Notes: generated from the letters alone by a model not told the origin. Numbered from the stretch's first letter, positions 43,623-55,906 are shown. The stretch: 64,000 bases of DNA from Enoplolaimus lenunculus (GCA_030248215.1 JASANG010002318.1:1-64000), one strand, 5' to 3'. Program-made: numbers and translations.

Positions 43623-44195
43623 TTACGGTTTTATGCAATACTCGGTTTTCCTTTTAAAGTTTTGGGTAGAATATAAAAAACCATTTTGTAAAATGCTGTG
43701 TTTGACGCACGAAAATCACTTCAAATAGTGTTTTAACGTTTCTTCAACTTGACTTAGCTGGTGAAATTTTAAAATGATTAGAATGTTTGTAGCGTAGCGA
43801 AGCTGATCAAACTGCACAAAACCAAAAATCAGCGTTGAAAACAAAGCGTTCCGTGTTTTATTAAGGCGGCCTGGAGGCAGTCTTTTTTAAGAGCAGTTTT
43901 TGTGCGGATACCTCGTTCAGTATATAAGAACTTTTGATATAAGGACGAGTGGCATTTGCTTACGACCCTAGCATAAGCTATCTAGAATCTAAAGCTTTTT
44001 CTACGGCTTTGGTAAAAAAATTGAAACTAATAGTATTGGTTAGAAAAGTTAATATTACTCATTTTAATGTTCACGCCTCGGAAAGAGCGGAATAATACTA
44101 AACGCGTATGGAATAAAAATCAACCAGCCGATGCTTTCACATTAACAGCGAGTGGTGTATGAGGAAATCTCGGTAGAAGACAACATAATTTAAAA

Positions 44196-44392
44196 TTACG
44201 GTTCCCAAAAATACATGTCCAGTTGATCCGAGGTTAGCCGAACCACTCCGAGTTCTCGGTAAGGTCTTTCCAGGGCTGTAGCCATCGTCTGGGTTTCAGT
44301 TTTGAGATATTCACGCAGAACGTAATGCCGTTGGCGAATCCTGTCTACGCATATGGGTCTCCCTATTTGGTATGGTTCGTTTTGTACCGCTT
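44196..44392 (-). CDS. Orphan terminal coding exon, unknown protein
   Basis: A good acceptor (ccgcttttgtacag) precedes a frame of 64 codons ending in TAA at 44196-44198. The peptide includes RIRQRHYVLREYLKTETQT, LERPYRELGVVRLTS and DQLDMYFWEP. The composition is strongly protein-like, and no ATG is needed because it would be an internal 3' exon. It enters with two bases, so the preceding exon must end in phase 1. I could not find that exon upstream (above 44.4 kb). The family is unknown. The larger plus-strand ORF at 44325-44720 overlaps part of this exon on the other strand and is probably spurious. Confidence 0.5.
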
Positions 44393-45234
44393 CTGTACAA
44401 AAGCGGTCGACGATTTTTCAAGAGAAGTAACGGTGATACAAGTTGCTGGAAACATCTGGAGCCAAGTATTCATCTCGAACCTACTTTTGTTCATTTCAGA
44501 ACAAATATTTTGGAGAACATACGAATGTCAGAAAACTAATAAACGCAACAGGAATGGAATAGTGAGAAAAATCACGTATATATTGGGCAGCACAGTGCAT
44601 ATTTCAAAGAATGATTCAATTGTTCTCGTTGTTTTCAATAGAACAGCCATACTACGTCTTCCTGACCCTTTCAGGCGCTGTGTGTTTAATTTTGATAAAG
44701 GTATATTGCACGCTTTGTAAAATATTTTATTGGTTATTATTTGCATACACACACTTATATACCTATATCGCAGCCACGGCGCAAACGATACTTTATCACA
44801 AATAAAACTGGCTTTTCAGCAACTGCTGCTGTTGATTGCAGTGTTGGTTTGTTCTGAAAAAATTGAATCGATTGGAAAAACGGTTCCATCTTTTTTGGGA
44901 AACCGAAAAAATGGAAACCTTGAAGAACACTGACTGGCACTTAAGCAAACGCAAAGACATTAATAATTGATTGACTGTTCTACTAAGTATATGTCAAGAT
45001 CAAACAATACATTACACGCATTAGAACACAGTAGAAAAGTGTCAGATGTTTATTAAATGGCATCTGCCTTCTGACTTTTCTGGCCACAAACTCGCAGACT
45101 GGATTTCAGCAACAAATCTGCTAAGAGTATTTCGGCAACAGATCAGCAAATAGGATTTGTAGCGACTCTGTAAATTCCAATGAGTTGATTAGTCAATTGA
45201 ACTAGCGAGTTGGTTATTTGTGAATTAATATCAG

Positions 45235-45397
45235 TAAACATTAACTCACTCTGAGTTGAGTTGACTCCGGGTGAGTTGGTTCATTAACTCAGAATGAATT
45301 GAATCAACTCAAAATTCTGAGTTCTGATAGTCCAAACTCAGACTGAGTGATTCAACTCATTCTGAGTTAAAATTAACTCACTGAAATTTACAGTGTA
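45235..45397. mobile_element. Family B-like foldback element with GAGTT blocks
   Basis: Palindromic arms actcactctgagttgagttg and caactcattctgagtt, with right end gaaatttacagtg. It resembles family B but the blocks read GAGTT/AACTC instead of GAGTC/GACTC. Confidence 0.6.
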
Positions 45398-45675
45398 TGA
45401 ATTTAGTCGTAAGCTTACTTAAAAACTAAATGCGTTTGTTGGGTGTTTCGTATCAAGCAAAACAACAAAATTAAGATAAATCGTATACACAGCAGTCATT
45501 TTCAGATCAAGGAAGCTTGATTCACCAACAAAGACATTGACACTAAATAAAATACGGCCTCGGATGTCGAGTCAGTAGAAATTACTTCGGCTTCTAATTC
45601 AGATCATTAACGACTGCAGTGAACGCAAGCAGCAAAAACGTCTGATATATCCAATCAAACTGGTATTACAAAATC

Positions 45676-45800
45676 GGCCCATGTACGGAACAGGGCCGGA
45701 TCGTTTTCCGGAGTTTAAAAGCTTTCAACTAATTTTTTGCTTAGACTTAGGCTTAGGAATATGCTTATACTACTGTTCGGACCTGTTCTATACCTGGGCC
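45676..45800. mobile_element. Family A MITE, short
   Basis: The ends ggcccatgtacggaacaggg and cctgttctatacctgggcc are inverted. The flanks acaaaatc and acaaaacc match at 7 of 8 bases. Confidence 0.9.
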
Positions 45801-46397
45801 ACAAAACCTATTAAATCAAAGGCCCTGACACTTGAGCAATATGGGTTTCGAATAGAAGGCATGAAGAAAACTGTTTCTTAAAAAATTTTCGTAAATTATT
45901 TGACAAAATCACAATATTTTTAAGAAAGGTTTTTTGTCTATTTGTCGTTTTACCCGTAAGTACTCCCTTTGCCATATTGGATTGATTTGTCGTTTCGAGG
46001 AACACAAATATCAATGTCTCAGCAAATCGCTAGGATACCAGCAAAGCACCCCTGCGTCAGGTTGCAACATGAGGTGAAAAATACCGGAGCCGAAGCCGAT
46101 GGTCAGCAAAACTTGCCGGAGCCTTTAATGTTTGTTCAAATATTAGTCCTTTTAAATCTCTATGATTATTCCACACCGAAATTTGTTTTTTGGCATCTTA
46201 TTTCCCTACGCGTGTGCATGCACCAAAAAGACATAAAAAATTAATTTTTTAAAATATTAAAATTTGGATGCGGAATGATTAAAAGAGGCATAAGAGGCTT
46301 ATATATGACAAACATTTCAAAATCGACCTTTTAAGCAAATGTCGGTTGGAGGGTTGAAGAAATTTATAATCTGCACTTGATCATATTGCATACACTA

Positions 46398-47150
46398 CTG
46401 TAGTGACCCGAATGAGACGGGGGACTGATATTTATTTGGCCTCACCAGAGAGTACCTTCTGTTATTCGGTTACGGACTGTTGTTTGTTATTAACCCGCCC
46501 TCAGCCGCCCTCCGTTACTGATTTATATTCGGTATTGCAAATATACGTCGAATATAACATTTATTTAAATTTATCAAAAGCTTAAATACAAAGTTATACC
46601 AAGAGTGGATGATGTCCACCTTGCAGAAGAGTGTGCAACTGCTTGGGCTGCGCATGGTACTAAATGTACCAGCACGCGTTGCATTTTTGTTCGACCCCCC
46701 TCAATCAGGGGGGTTTAAGCAAAAGATTAACAATTTAATATGCTTCAGTACACCTACCCCCTCCCTCATTTAAGGGGGGTCAACTATGTTGTTTAATCAC
46801 ACTTGCGTGTATGACTATATTAACACAATAATTTTACTACGATATAAAACTGCATACAGACGACCCCCCTAAATAAGTGGGGTAGGCCAAAAACGCAACG
46901 CGTGCCGGGTACATTCTTTAATACACAGAATGTACCCAGTTGCACACTCTTGTTAAACAGTGATCATCCACTCTTGGTTATACTTAGGAATGTACTTTCA
47001 AATCTCAAGTACGCTTTAGAATTTCGAACTCAAATTTATTTGGTCCTTGAATCATTTATACGCCATAATTAGGGATAATTGACATTTATAGACACTAATT
47101 ACGGTTTAGGGACTCTACCCGCTCACGGACTCTTATTAGGAATAGGAACT
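46398..47150. mobile_element. Family C MITE split by a nested insertion
   Basis: The left part 46398-46598 starts ctgtagtgacccgaatga. The right part resumes at 46983 with cttaggaatgtactttcaaa, continuing the family interior. The far end is lost near 47150. The gap is filled by the element at 46599-46977. Confidence 0.85.
46599..46977. mobile_element. Family F MITE (CCAAGAGTGGAT ends) with 5-bp target duplication
   Basis: The inverted ends ccaagagtggat and atccactcttgg are flanked by ttata on each side (46594-46598 and 46978-46982). Intact family C copies carry a single ttata at this place, which proves the empty site. Second inner inverted blocks gagtgtgcaact/agttgcacactc lie about 30 bp in. 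Confidence 0.9.
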
Positions 47151-47656
47151 CGTGTGGTAGGTGTGGTAAGTGACTTTGTTGTGGCAAGTGGCAGCTGTAC
47201 CGGTGACCATCGTTTGCTATCGTGCCCAGCTGCGTTAACCCTTGTGTCACATGAATGTTTTCTGTTTCGTACAATATCTAATTTGAAGCCAAGAATTTAA
47301 TCGCAGTCCGTTAATGACAAGTGTTTACCTTAACACTCAGCTCTGAATGCTTCCTAACAACACAAATCAAGATTTATGTGTAATAGTATTCAGTGCCGAA
47401 GTTACATTCTCGCTATTTGTAGACTGCACAGGGTGTCATGACGTCACAAAATGCCACGATCCAACACAGGACGCAAATCCGTGCAGAAGATGAAGCGCTG
47501 AGGAAGAATATACGGAGCATTTCAATGCAGGTTGTTGAACGCAATCCAATTGTTCCTTTCCGTTATCCTTACAGGATTTGCCCGAAAATGGTTATGATAT
47601 CAAAATTTTTGCCTTGAGTTTCTTATACCTTTATTTGACGATTCCATATTTAAATT

Positions 47657-47872
47657 GGCCAATGTAAAGAACAGGGTCGGAACAGTATTATAAAATTATT
47701 TCTAAACCTACACCTAAGCCTAAGCCGAAGCGTAAGAATAAGTTTATTCCAAAGCCTAAGCCTAAGCCTAAACCTTAACCAAGGAAAAAATTAGTCTTAC
47801 GCTTAGCTTACTCTATTCTAGCCCCACACAAAAACGTTCCGCCTTTGATCTTTTCATTTGCCCTCAAATTTA
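47657..47872. mobile_element. Family A MITE
   Basis: Starts ggccaatgtaaagaacaggg and ends cgcctttgatcttttcatttgcc. The interior is cctaagcctaagcc repeats, so the copy is inverted relative to most others. The flanks agree at 6 of 8 bases. Confidence 0.85.
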
Positions 47873-48394
47873 TATTTTTAGAAATTCGATTATTTTGGAC
47901 GTCCGCAGACGTCCATCCTAGGGACCGAAAAAACTTTTTCGGAAAGTTTTACAATTTATGTATCATTTGATACCCTTTGTCGTGCCATTTCCATGCTATT
48001 CGTTGAACGTAACCGCGTTATGTACCTTATCGTTTGTGAAATATTTTCACGGCATTATTCTTTGTTACATCTGTATGCAAAAATTTTTCAGTTTGACAAG
48101 AACGCAAATCAATTTTAAAGCGAAAACTTTTAACAATTTATATATTGAACTTTATTCATTTGTACTGTATCGGATCGGATGTGCACATCGAACGTTGCTT
48201 CGTTAGAAAATTTTCCGCTACAAAAGTTCAAAAGGAAATTAAATGTCGCCCGCCGTGCGAACATAAAACTGGCCCCACCGGCTTTGAAAATGGACGAACA
48301 TTTTTGAGTGCGTTGAATTTGAATCTTAACTGCCAGAAAACCAACCTTCGCAGCATCTATTTTCGCGTATTGCATATCGCGGTATAGGCACTTT

Positions 48395-48574
48395 GACCCA
48401 TGTTTACTTTAAGGGTCGTCCAGGTTTCTGGTGGGTCTATAAAAGAGTAGGTTTAGATTCTCGATTGCATTTTTTTGTTTAAGCTTAGGCTTAGGCTTAG
48501 GAACCCATTTTTGCAACGCTTAGGCTTAAGAATAGGCTTAATCTACTGCTACGACCCTCAAAGTAACATTGGCT
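48395..48574. mobile_element. Family A MITE, GGGTCGTCCAGG subfamily, perfect target duplication
   Basis: Starts gacccatgtttactttaagg and ends ccctcaaagtaacattggct. The flanks ggcacttt at 48387-48394 and 48575-48582 are identical. Confidence 0.92.
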
Positions 48575-48599
48575 GGCACTTTTCAAACTTGGCTGTCAT

Positions 48600-50090
48600 T
48601 TGACTGCCTTTTATACTAAAGCATCTATTTGTGTTCGGTCCACGTGTCTTCGTGTTCAACGTTATGTGTGTGTGGGGTTTGTTTTAAGTGCCACACTTTG
48701 TCCTAAAAGCATCTCGGATTGCCCTTTGCTTTACTTACGCCGCTAAGCAGTTGAAACGATGGGTATATGACCAGAAAAATGAGCAGTGTCGCCAGAATAT
48801 TTGGTTAGGGTGTGCAAACGGGTTGCAGTAGACAAAATTTAAAATGGACTGCTGTATATGCAAATTTGACTCAGAAATTACGTCTACAGGCACCAATACA
48901 AGAAATTGCTTATAGGACCCAAGTCGGTGCAGCCACGTCTCCTTGCACATATACTTGCCGAGCGAATATACAAAAAAGACAGCAAAAAAAGCTGTGTAAA
49001 ACAGAATAAAAATATATCATGTATGTAGAAAGGCTAAATCAGTGAAACAACCATAGTGTTCCCCGAACATCTTAAATGGTTAAACACGATTTCGTGGAAC
49101 AATATCGCTTCGTTGTAGAAAAAAAAACGTTAAAAATGTTTGAAAATATATCAATTTAGCTAGAAATGGTGGCGTAGTCGTTATTTTGGTTCATTCAACG
49201 TTATATTACCTTCTTGCTCAAAAAAACAAAGGCAGCATGTTTAGAAATTGTGTCTGAAATGCAACGCTATTCTGAACGCTTTTTATGAGTTTCAAACACC
49301 ATCTTTGAGAACAGTTTTTTCTGCGCAGAAAAAGCCTACACTGTACAGCTTGTGAATAAATACACTTTTATGCCAATCCTTTAGTTCTGTATTAAACCGC
49401 TATTGTCGAATCAGTAGTAACTTTTTTCCAAACCTGAAAAGGATTTTGTATGTTTCACACGATTCTTTAATACTCGAAATAACGGTATTCAATCTCGCGA
49501 GTCCTGTTCTTAAGGACTCTATGTTGTCGAGATATATTTCAGTTGAAATCATGACAGTTTATGGTTTTTGATTTTTAATACCGAAAACTAAAGCGTTTCA
49601 TAGTTCGAAACCATTTTGGAGAATTTTGACAAATAAATTCTGTTTGAAAAACAAAACCCTGTGGGGATACAAATATAAAAGTAATCCATATGTTTCAAAT
49701 CGCCCCGTTATTAATTTTATCACAAACCGTAGGTTTCAGTCGGAAAATTGTATATTTCGATGTGAGCTTGAACTGATTTTTTTGCGTGACTCTGTGAACC
49801 GCAAAGACGTATCTGCAGTTGCTGCTATTTGCCAAAATTCATTCTTCTTATCTTTTGGGCCGTTTGAAAAGCGAGGTGCATCTCAAATTTTGTGTCTTTT
49901 TTTGTTTATTTTTCTTCTGCACAAATGCAAAAGTTTTTATTTGTCATTGCGTAAAAATTGTGCAGGTAGGTATTGTATATAGTCAATCGAACTCGATCAA
50001 AAACAAGCTGAGGCTATTTATTTCTGAGATATTGCATCTGATACGACAATAACTGCAGCAGCGGCGACGTTTTACAGAAATTTGCGTATA
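48600..50090. other. Gene-free or unrecognised
   Basis: Contains ORFs of 60-118 codons (for example 49626-49982) with no recognisable family and no phased partners. No repeat family of the window is obvious. Confidence 0.4.
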
Positions 50091-50099
50091 CTCCACAGT

Positions 50100-50262
50100 G
50101 CCCGTAGCTAGCTCACCTTGCTATGGGGGCTATAAACTTTTTAGAAGGGGCATTCAAGGGTTTTCATTGAGTTGCAAGCAACGTTGAAAACTTTCTAGGG
50201 GGGGCTAAAATTCTCCAGTGGGGGCTGAGCCCCCTGCTCTCCCTCTTGACTACGGGCCCGTA
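50100..50262. mobile_element. Small element with GCCCGTAG/CTACGGGC ends
   Basis: The ends gcccgtagctagctc and cttgactacgggc are inverted. A related gtagccagctcaccttgtta stretch occurs at 25360-25380. Confidence 0.55.
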
Positions 50263-50271
50263 GCGTTTACT

Positions 50272-50467
50272 GCCCCATGTACAACTGAAGGTCAAACCGT
50301 TTTTCTGCGGTACTGCAAAATATTAACCTTACGCTTTGCTGTTAAGTTGAATTTTTTGCTTAGGCTAAAGGTTCGGCTTAGCCGCACGCGTTGTTATAGA
50401 ATTTTTCCTACTTTGTGGCTTAATTTTAGGACTATGTTACCGTTATGACCCTCAGCTAAAATGGGCC
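50272..50467. mobile_element. Family A MITE, diverged
   Basis: Starts gccccatgtacaactgaagg and ends atgaccctcagctaaaatgg then gcc. The family-typical ttttctgcgg and gcttaggc blocks are present. Confidence 0.65.
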
Positions 50468-50623
50468 TATTTGGTAAATACTGTTATGCGTTTTGAGTAG
50501 GCCATTTGTATGTTTACTACGATACGTTTAAATTTCACTAACGACTCCTGTGAGATAGAGTACCTACAGCTTAAAGTCAATTTCCTTAGTTTTGTAAATC
50601 CTGCATTAATTTGATTACTGTTA

Positions 50624-50938
50624 CCAAGAGTGGATAATCGCTATTTAACAATAGTGTGCCACTGTGCACATTCTGCGCAGAAAAGAATGTACCCGACACG
50701 AGTTACTTTTTTGCCCTCCCCCTTTTATAGTACAACCGGTGCGAATCATAGCACTTTATGTATGCGGCGTCAAACATGCTCCCCTTACAGTTTAACTTAG
50801 GGTTATTGCATGTGACAGCGACCCCCCTCAAAACAAGGGGGATCGGCCGAAAACGCAACATCCGGTGGTACATTTTGTACCGTTCGGAACCCAAAGAGTT
50901 GCACACTCTTGTCATTATACACTCTTGCTTCTACGTAT
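50624..50938. mobile_element. Family F MITE, second copy, worn
   Basis: Starts ccaagagtggataatcg, carries agtgtgccactgtgcac near the left end and agagttgcacactcttg near the right, and matches the nested element at 46599-46977 including the cgaccccc tracts and the aaaaacgcaac/gaaaacgcaac block. Confidence 0.75.
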
Positions 50939-50999
50939 GGTGCTTGCATTCATTTAGGAGTTGTAACCATTTTGTTACATTCTGTATTACTTTGATTTA

Positions 51000-52200
51000 G
51001 TTATGATTGCAAACGCTGCCGTTTTCTCAGTTGGGTAGGGGTTCTAGCCCATGCTTAACGCGTAAAAACCCACTAAAACGACAGTTTTAAAATGCAGTCT
51101 GATGCGGTGTTACGAATGGTGAATATGTAGTACATCATCGTGCAACTTTACCCATTTGATTGGACAGCGAGCACTGTCAACCTCAACTGCGTGATATTTC
51201 ACGCTTGAGTGTGGCGAAGAATATACACTGTGATCATATATATACTCTTGCTAGTACTACTTCAAAATATCCTGATTGCCGAATTTCAACACGACCAAAT
51301 CTTACATTTATTGTAAGCTGCAGTGCAGTGTTTACAAACAAACAAACAAACAATTCAAGCTTAGTATTATGCTTATAACTGCGATTTTATTAGCTTGTTG
51401 AAAACACGAGCAGGTTCAACGATATGCGCCCAAGTCTGGAAAACCCAGTATGGATCAAAATTAAAATTTTGGGTCACTCAATTCGTTCCAGAACATTTCC
51501 AGGTCTCAAATCAAAATGTCTGGTTCTGCCTCGTGTTGAAAATTGCATTTGCAATTGTGAAATGTGTCTACTTGGTACAAATTTGTGCTTGCCAGAGTAA
51601 GCCGGTATTTTGAGATGCAGCAGAAAATCTTACTCTATACACTGAATATAGGTCGTTCTGGCCAACGACACGACAACTTAAGCTATTTGGTTTTCGGCTT
51701 ATATAATCATCGAGGTCTGTGAATATTATATGCTGTTGTTCTCGGATTTAAACAAACCTAGTTATTTTACGCCAATTGACCCATTTGTGGTGTTTTTGTT
51801 GTGCATTTACTCGCTTAAAATATAGGGTTTTTAGCTGGTTTCGAACAGTTATGAACTTTCTTGTCTTTCTTAATTTTCTCAAGCTTTAGTCAAGGGCGGT
51901 AAGGGCCAGCCCTTTGTTTCTTGTTGTTGTTCAGGATTTTAGGAATTTAGTCGGTCACACATAAAACCCTCCGACCCCAAATATGTTATTAGAACGTAGC
52001 CCCTGCCCCCCGTTTCATAAAACTTAGCTACGTCTCTGTCTATTTTAACTGGTACCTAGAGCTACCAACTAAGCATACGATCTTATTCGTATTAGCTTGT
52101 GTTTAGTTGAAATACGTGTGTCAATTACTGTTCTTTTTCGCTTGCAGTATTAAAATCGCTGACTGCGCGATGATATTAATTTATTTTCATTGATTCTTTT
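51000..52200. other. Gene-free or unrecognised
   Basis: Only short chance ORFs (51160-51613). A caaacaaacaaacaa microsatellite lies at about 51338. No family of the window is recognised. Confidence 0.4.
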
Positions 52201-52205
52201 GTAAC

Positions 52206-52345
52206 TTCCATTACGCTTAAGCCTAAGCGTTGCAAAAATGTGTTCCTAAGGCTAAGCCTAAGTCTAAGCAAAAAAATGTAATCTAAAATGTAAACCTACT
52301 TTTTATAGACCCATCAGAAACCTGGACGCCGATTAAAGTAAAATG
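52206..52345. mobile_element. Family A MITE fragment, inverted
   Basis: Reads ttacgcttaagcctaagcgt then cctactttttatagaccc and aaacctggacgcc, the reverse complement of the GGGGCGTCCAGG subfamily. The left terminus is lost. Confidence 0.7.
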
Positions 52346-53070
52346 TGCTGATTGTTTTGTAACTTAGGAATTTGTCAACTTTCTTCATGATTATAATGAT
52401 TTATTTACGGGTGCTATTAATATAGTTTGGGTAACTTGAATACCTCACCACAGATCGTATTGTGTGCGAACTGTCAAGCGCATGGGAACGCCACGATTTA
52501 TTTCGGGCGGAGCTAGCAGTACTTAACATTTTTTGACTTCCTCTACGGTATCCAAATTATATTAAAAGCCATTTTATTCCTCGTGGCCAAAAATTGGAGT
52601 CTTGAAACTACAAATCCGCCACATTTTCCTTGCGTTGCTAAGAATTTTACTAAACATATATTAAAATATTCCTATTTCACACAGAGCAGATCATCCACGT
52701 TTCTTACATTTGTACAATGCAAGTATCCATACCAGGTAAATTTATCCTCAATTTTACTCAAATTATTATTTGGTATGCTATCAATGCCCTAGGCCGAGTG
52801 TGAGTAATTGTATTCACTTAAAGAAAATTAGATGGCATTGTTCATGCGCTCACATATGTTGTCGGGTTATGGCAAAGAATGATTTTGGCTTTATTCACCA
52901 CTCGATATTGTTGACGATCTTGTTTTTTAGCGCACAGGTCACGCTTTTTTGTCGTTTAGCACGTTTTTATTTTATCGAATCCAACAGACTGGTTATGTTT
53001 AAACGCTAACCCGTTTTAAGCTGGATAAAACTGAGTTGGTAGGGCAAGTAAAACGAGAGGCATCATTTTG

Positions 53071-53228
53071 GGACGATGTTACTTTAAGCGACGTCCACGT
53101 TTCTGGTGGCTCTATAAAAAGAGTAGGTTTAGATTCTAGATTACATTTTTCTTGGTTAGGCTTAGGCTTAGGCATAGGCTTAGGAATACGCTTAATCTAC
53201 CGTTACGCCCCTAAAGGTAACATTGGTT
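53071..53228. mobile_element. Family A MITE, perfect target duplication
   Basis: Starts ggacgatgttactttaagcg and ends cccctaaaggtaacattggtt. The flanks tcattttg at 53063-53070 and 53229-53236 are identical. Confidence 0.92.
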
Positions 53229-53301
53229 TCATTTTGGGTCTATTTGGCAATAGTTTGCCAGCCATATGTATACAATGCTCACTTGAGATCAAAGATTTGT
53301 A

Positions 53302-53450
53302 AGCCCATGTCATAAGACATTATCAACTTATCGTCATATTTGCTATGACCACATTTTGTGTTCATTCACGTCGAATAACAGGCTTAGGATTAGAATTAGG
53401 CTTAGGAATATGCTCATAATACTGTTCTGTCCCTGTTCTTTACATTGGCC
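53302..53450. mobile_element. Family A MITE, left end diverged
   Basis: The right end gtccctgttctttacattgg followed by cc is typical. The left end agcccatgtcataagac is worn. A short TTAGGC-like run lies between. Confidence 0.65.
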
Positions 53451-53872
53451 GCAAAACGTATTACGGATTGCCGCAGTTATAACGTGAACCCTGCATAAAA
53501 GTACGTTTATAAGGCTTCGCTTCGTTCTGACTCTACTCTAAAAGACAATACCGTCAAATCTTTGCTGTTTTAAATTCATCGGTATAGCAAATTTCATTTT
53601 TTACTGACGAAATATTGTCTTGTTTTGTACGTACCGTATACTCAATTATCAACCATTGTTCTGTGAAGGTCATTTGGGTATATTGTACAGGATATTATTT
53701 AAACATACCCTTAGTCTGACGAGGTGTTACGCGCTTCATCTGATCAAGAGATGTCTCGACGGATGTAAAATTAAATTATCGAGTAAATTGTTTCCCATTG
53801 AATATTTTGTTTTGACATTTTTGACGCACAGAACATTACAATAGCGAGTAAATTTGAGAAATCTGCTGTATA

Positions 53873-54081
53873 CACTGCAAAAATGGTGAGTCAAATTGAC
53901 TCTCTCTAAAATAGGCTCTACGGGACTACATAAACTGAGTCAAATTCGACTCCGCCAGAGTCAAACATGCGACTCAGTGAATCGAATTTGACTCTGCCGG
54001 AGTCGAATTTTGACTCAATTTGTGTAGTCCCGTATAGCCTATTTCGGAGAGAGTCAATTTAACTCACTATTTTTTGCTGTG
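53873..54081. mobile_element. Family B foldback MITE
   Basis: Starts cactgcaaaaatggtgagtc and ends aactcactattttttgctgtg, flanked by TA on both sides. The arms pair through ctacgggactac and gtagtcccgta. Confidence 0.88.
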
Positions 54082-54204
54082 TATGCCCTACATGAAAAAT
54101 GAGTAGTCTAAGTGGTTAAGTTGGAACAATCCCTACTGGATGCCTAAAAAATGTTTGTTACCAAAGTTCTGATGGAACACCTTGAGCTAAACTCAGTTTA
54201 GCTA

Positions 54205-54413
54205 CACCGCAAAAAATGGTGAGTCAAACTGAGTCTTTCCGAAACATTCTCTATGGGACTACGCAAACTGAGCCATATTTGATTCCGCCAGAGTCAAATT
54301 CGAGTCTCTGAGTCGCACGTTTGACTCACGCGGAGTCCAATTTTACTCCGATTATGTAGTCCCGTAGAGCCTATTTGGGCGAGAGGCAATTAGACTCACT
54401 ATTATTTGCAGTG
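54205..54413. mobile_element. Family B foldback MITE, diverged
   Basis: Starts caccgcaaaaaatggtgagt and ends gactcactattatttgcagtg, with TA flanks. It has more mismatches between arms than the copy 120 bp upstream. Confidence 0.85.
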
Positions 54414-54715
54414 TATGTAATCATCCAGCAAAAGGTTTGGTTCAAAATTTTATTCGGTGCAGCGCCTATTTGAAGCACATGTGAAAACTTTCATTTTGAA
54501 CTTCGTTTTTATGGCTGCAACCGATTTTAATTGTGATTTTGATAATGTGCCCCGGTGGCAGTCAACCAGCTAGTAGTGTAATAAATTGGCTTACATATAA
54601 AAGCAGTTTCGGTCAACTTTTTTTAAAAAATAAATCTAGGCCTACGCTTAAGCTTGCGCGTAAGCTTGATCCTGCGGACGAAAGTATAAGAGCAATATTT
54701 TATATATTGCATTAA

Positions 54716-55174
54716 TTATCTCGAATTTAATTTTTTTGCGTTGTTTGCAAGTTGCCATACAGATGTCGATAAAATAGTAAACAACGTTGTGTATCGAGGG
54801 AAATTACTAATTAAATCTATAGTTTTTTTAAAACGGCGGCAATTAAGTTGAACAACCGGGGCTGTATACAAGGTGTGGAATAAAAGGGTTATATTGTCTC
54901 CAGAAATTTTGGCAAAAGCATGAGAAAAACAATAATTTTGGCTTGATTTCGAATAACCTGGGCCGCAGAGGTCACAAAACCATTCTATTATATGATTATA
55001 CCGTTCCGAAGTAAAGTCCTTGCTATGCCCCGGGTCGCAGCGTAAACTTACATACTCGTTTTTCACAGCATCAGCATAGTTTGATCGTTTTCTAACTCCG
55101 GTTGTACAAACCGAACATTTCATTGAGGCTGTGGTTCTGGTTAAAAACTGAATTCTGGCTCTTGCTTCATTCAT
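54716..55174 (-). CDS. Cysteine-rich ORF, possible exon of an extracellular protein
   Basis: A 152-codon frame. The first half has ordered cysteines (MKCSVC, LRCDPGHSKDF, WFCDLCGPGYSK) like a disulphide-rich ectodomain module. The rest is less protein-like, and a donor-like AGGTTATT right after LCGPG suggests the exon ends near 54957. Acceptor-like CAG triplets lie within the first 60 bases. I cannot name the module. It is downstream of, and on the same strand as, the thrombospondin-type exons at 57.9-58.9 kb, so one gene is possible. Confidence 0.35.
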   Translation of the reverse strand: MNEARARIQFLTRTTASMKCSVCTTGVRKRSNYADAVKNEYVSLRCDPGHSKDFTSERYNHIIEWFCDLCGPGYSKSSQNYCFSHAFAKISGDNITLLFHTLYTAPVVQLNCRRFKKTIDLISNFPRYTTLFTILSTSVWQLANNAKKLNSR

Positions 55175-55685
55175 AAATCAGACCGGGTATAGAATGTTCA
55201 AACGGTTCGCGTATGTTTAGCCAGGTGTTTCTATAGATTTGGTTTAGACAGAGGGTTTTACGTTAAATTCAGACAATAAGGCTTGAAACCTTTCCAGTTT
55301 AGTCGTATTTTTAAAAAAATCCGCATCTTAGAATTTGTATATGCTGCCCTGATAATTCCATGCCCAAATTTGAAATTTTTAATATTTTGCTTAGCTGATT
55401 CTATGACATTTATACTGGGACCAAAAACTGTCAAAGTTACACAGTTTATACGACATTCGTCGTTGAAAACTGTCAGATTTGAAGTTCAGTAATTACCACA
55501 GTTAACAAAAAGACTGAAAACACACGAGTAACCGAGGGTAAAGTCATTTAATTTTACCATGCTTTAGCTTAAGCGGTGGGCATTATCATTAGTATATATT
55601 AGATTAAGAATCATATTAATGATACACAACACTTTTCTTATTTTGAGAAAAAATTGATTTCAAAATAGCGTTTTGACTTTACTTA

Positions 55686-55843
55686 CACTGTAAAAAATGG
55701 GGAGTGAAATTGACGGATCGATTCACTGAGCGATTCACTGAATCGAATTTGACTCTGGCGGAGTCTAATTTTGACTCAGTTTGTGTAGTCAGGAAAAGAC
55801 GATTTCGAAGAGAGTCAATTTGACTCCCCATTTTTTTGCAGTG
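55686..55843. mobile_element. Family B foldback MITE, shortened left arm
   Basis: Starts cactgtaaaaaatggggagt and ends gactccccatttttttgcagtg. Part of the left arm present in other copies is missing. Confidence 0.82.
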
Positions 55844-55906
55844 CAGTAAACGGTGCACGAATTATGCGTAGCTTTAGCTAATATCGCTACTTTGAACAAT
55901 TTGTTA

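Noticed and set aside
44325-44720. 131-codon plus-strand ORF
   Set aside because: It overlaps, on the opposite strand, the better-supported terminal exon 44196-44392 and shows no protein family features.
48130-48387. Opposed 80-82 codon ORFs, one with CRPPCEHKTG
   Set aside because: Mirror-image open frames without splice support or homology. They could be a GC-richer patch only.
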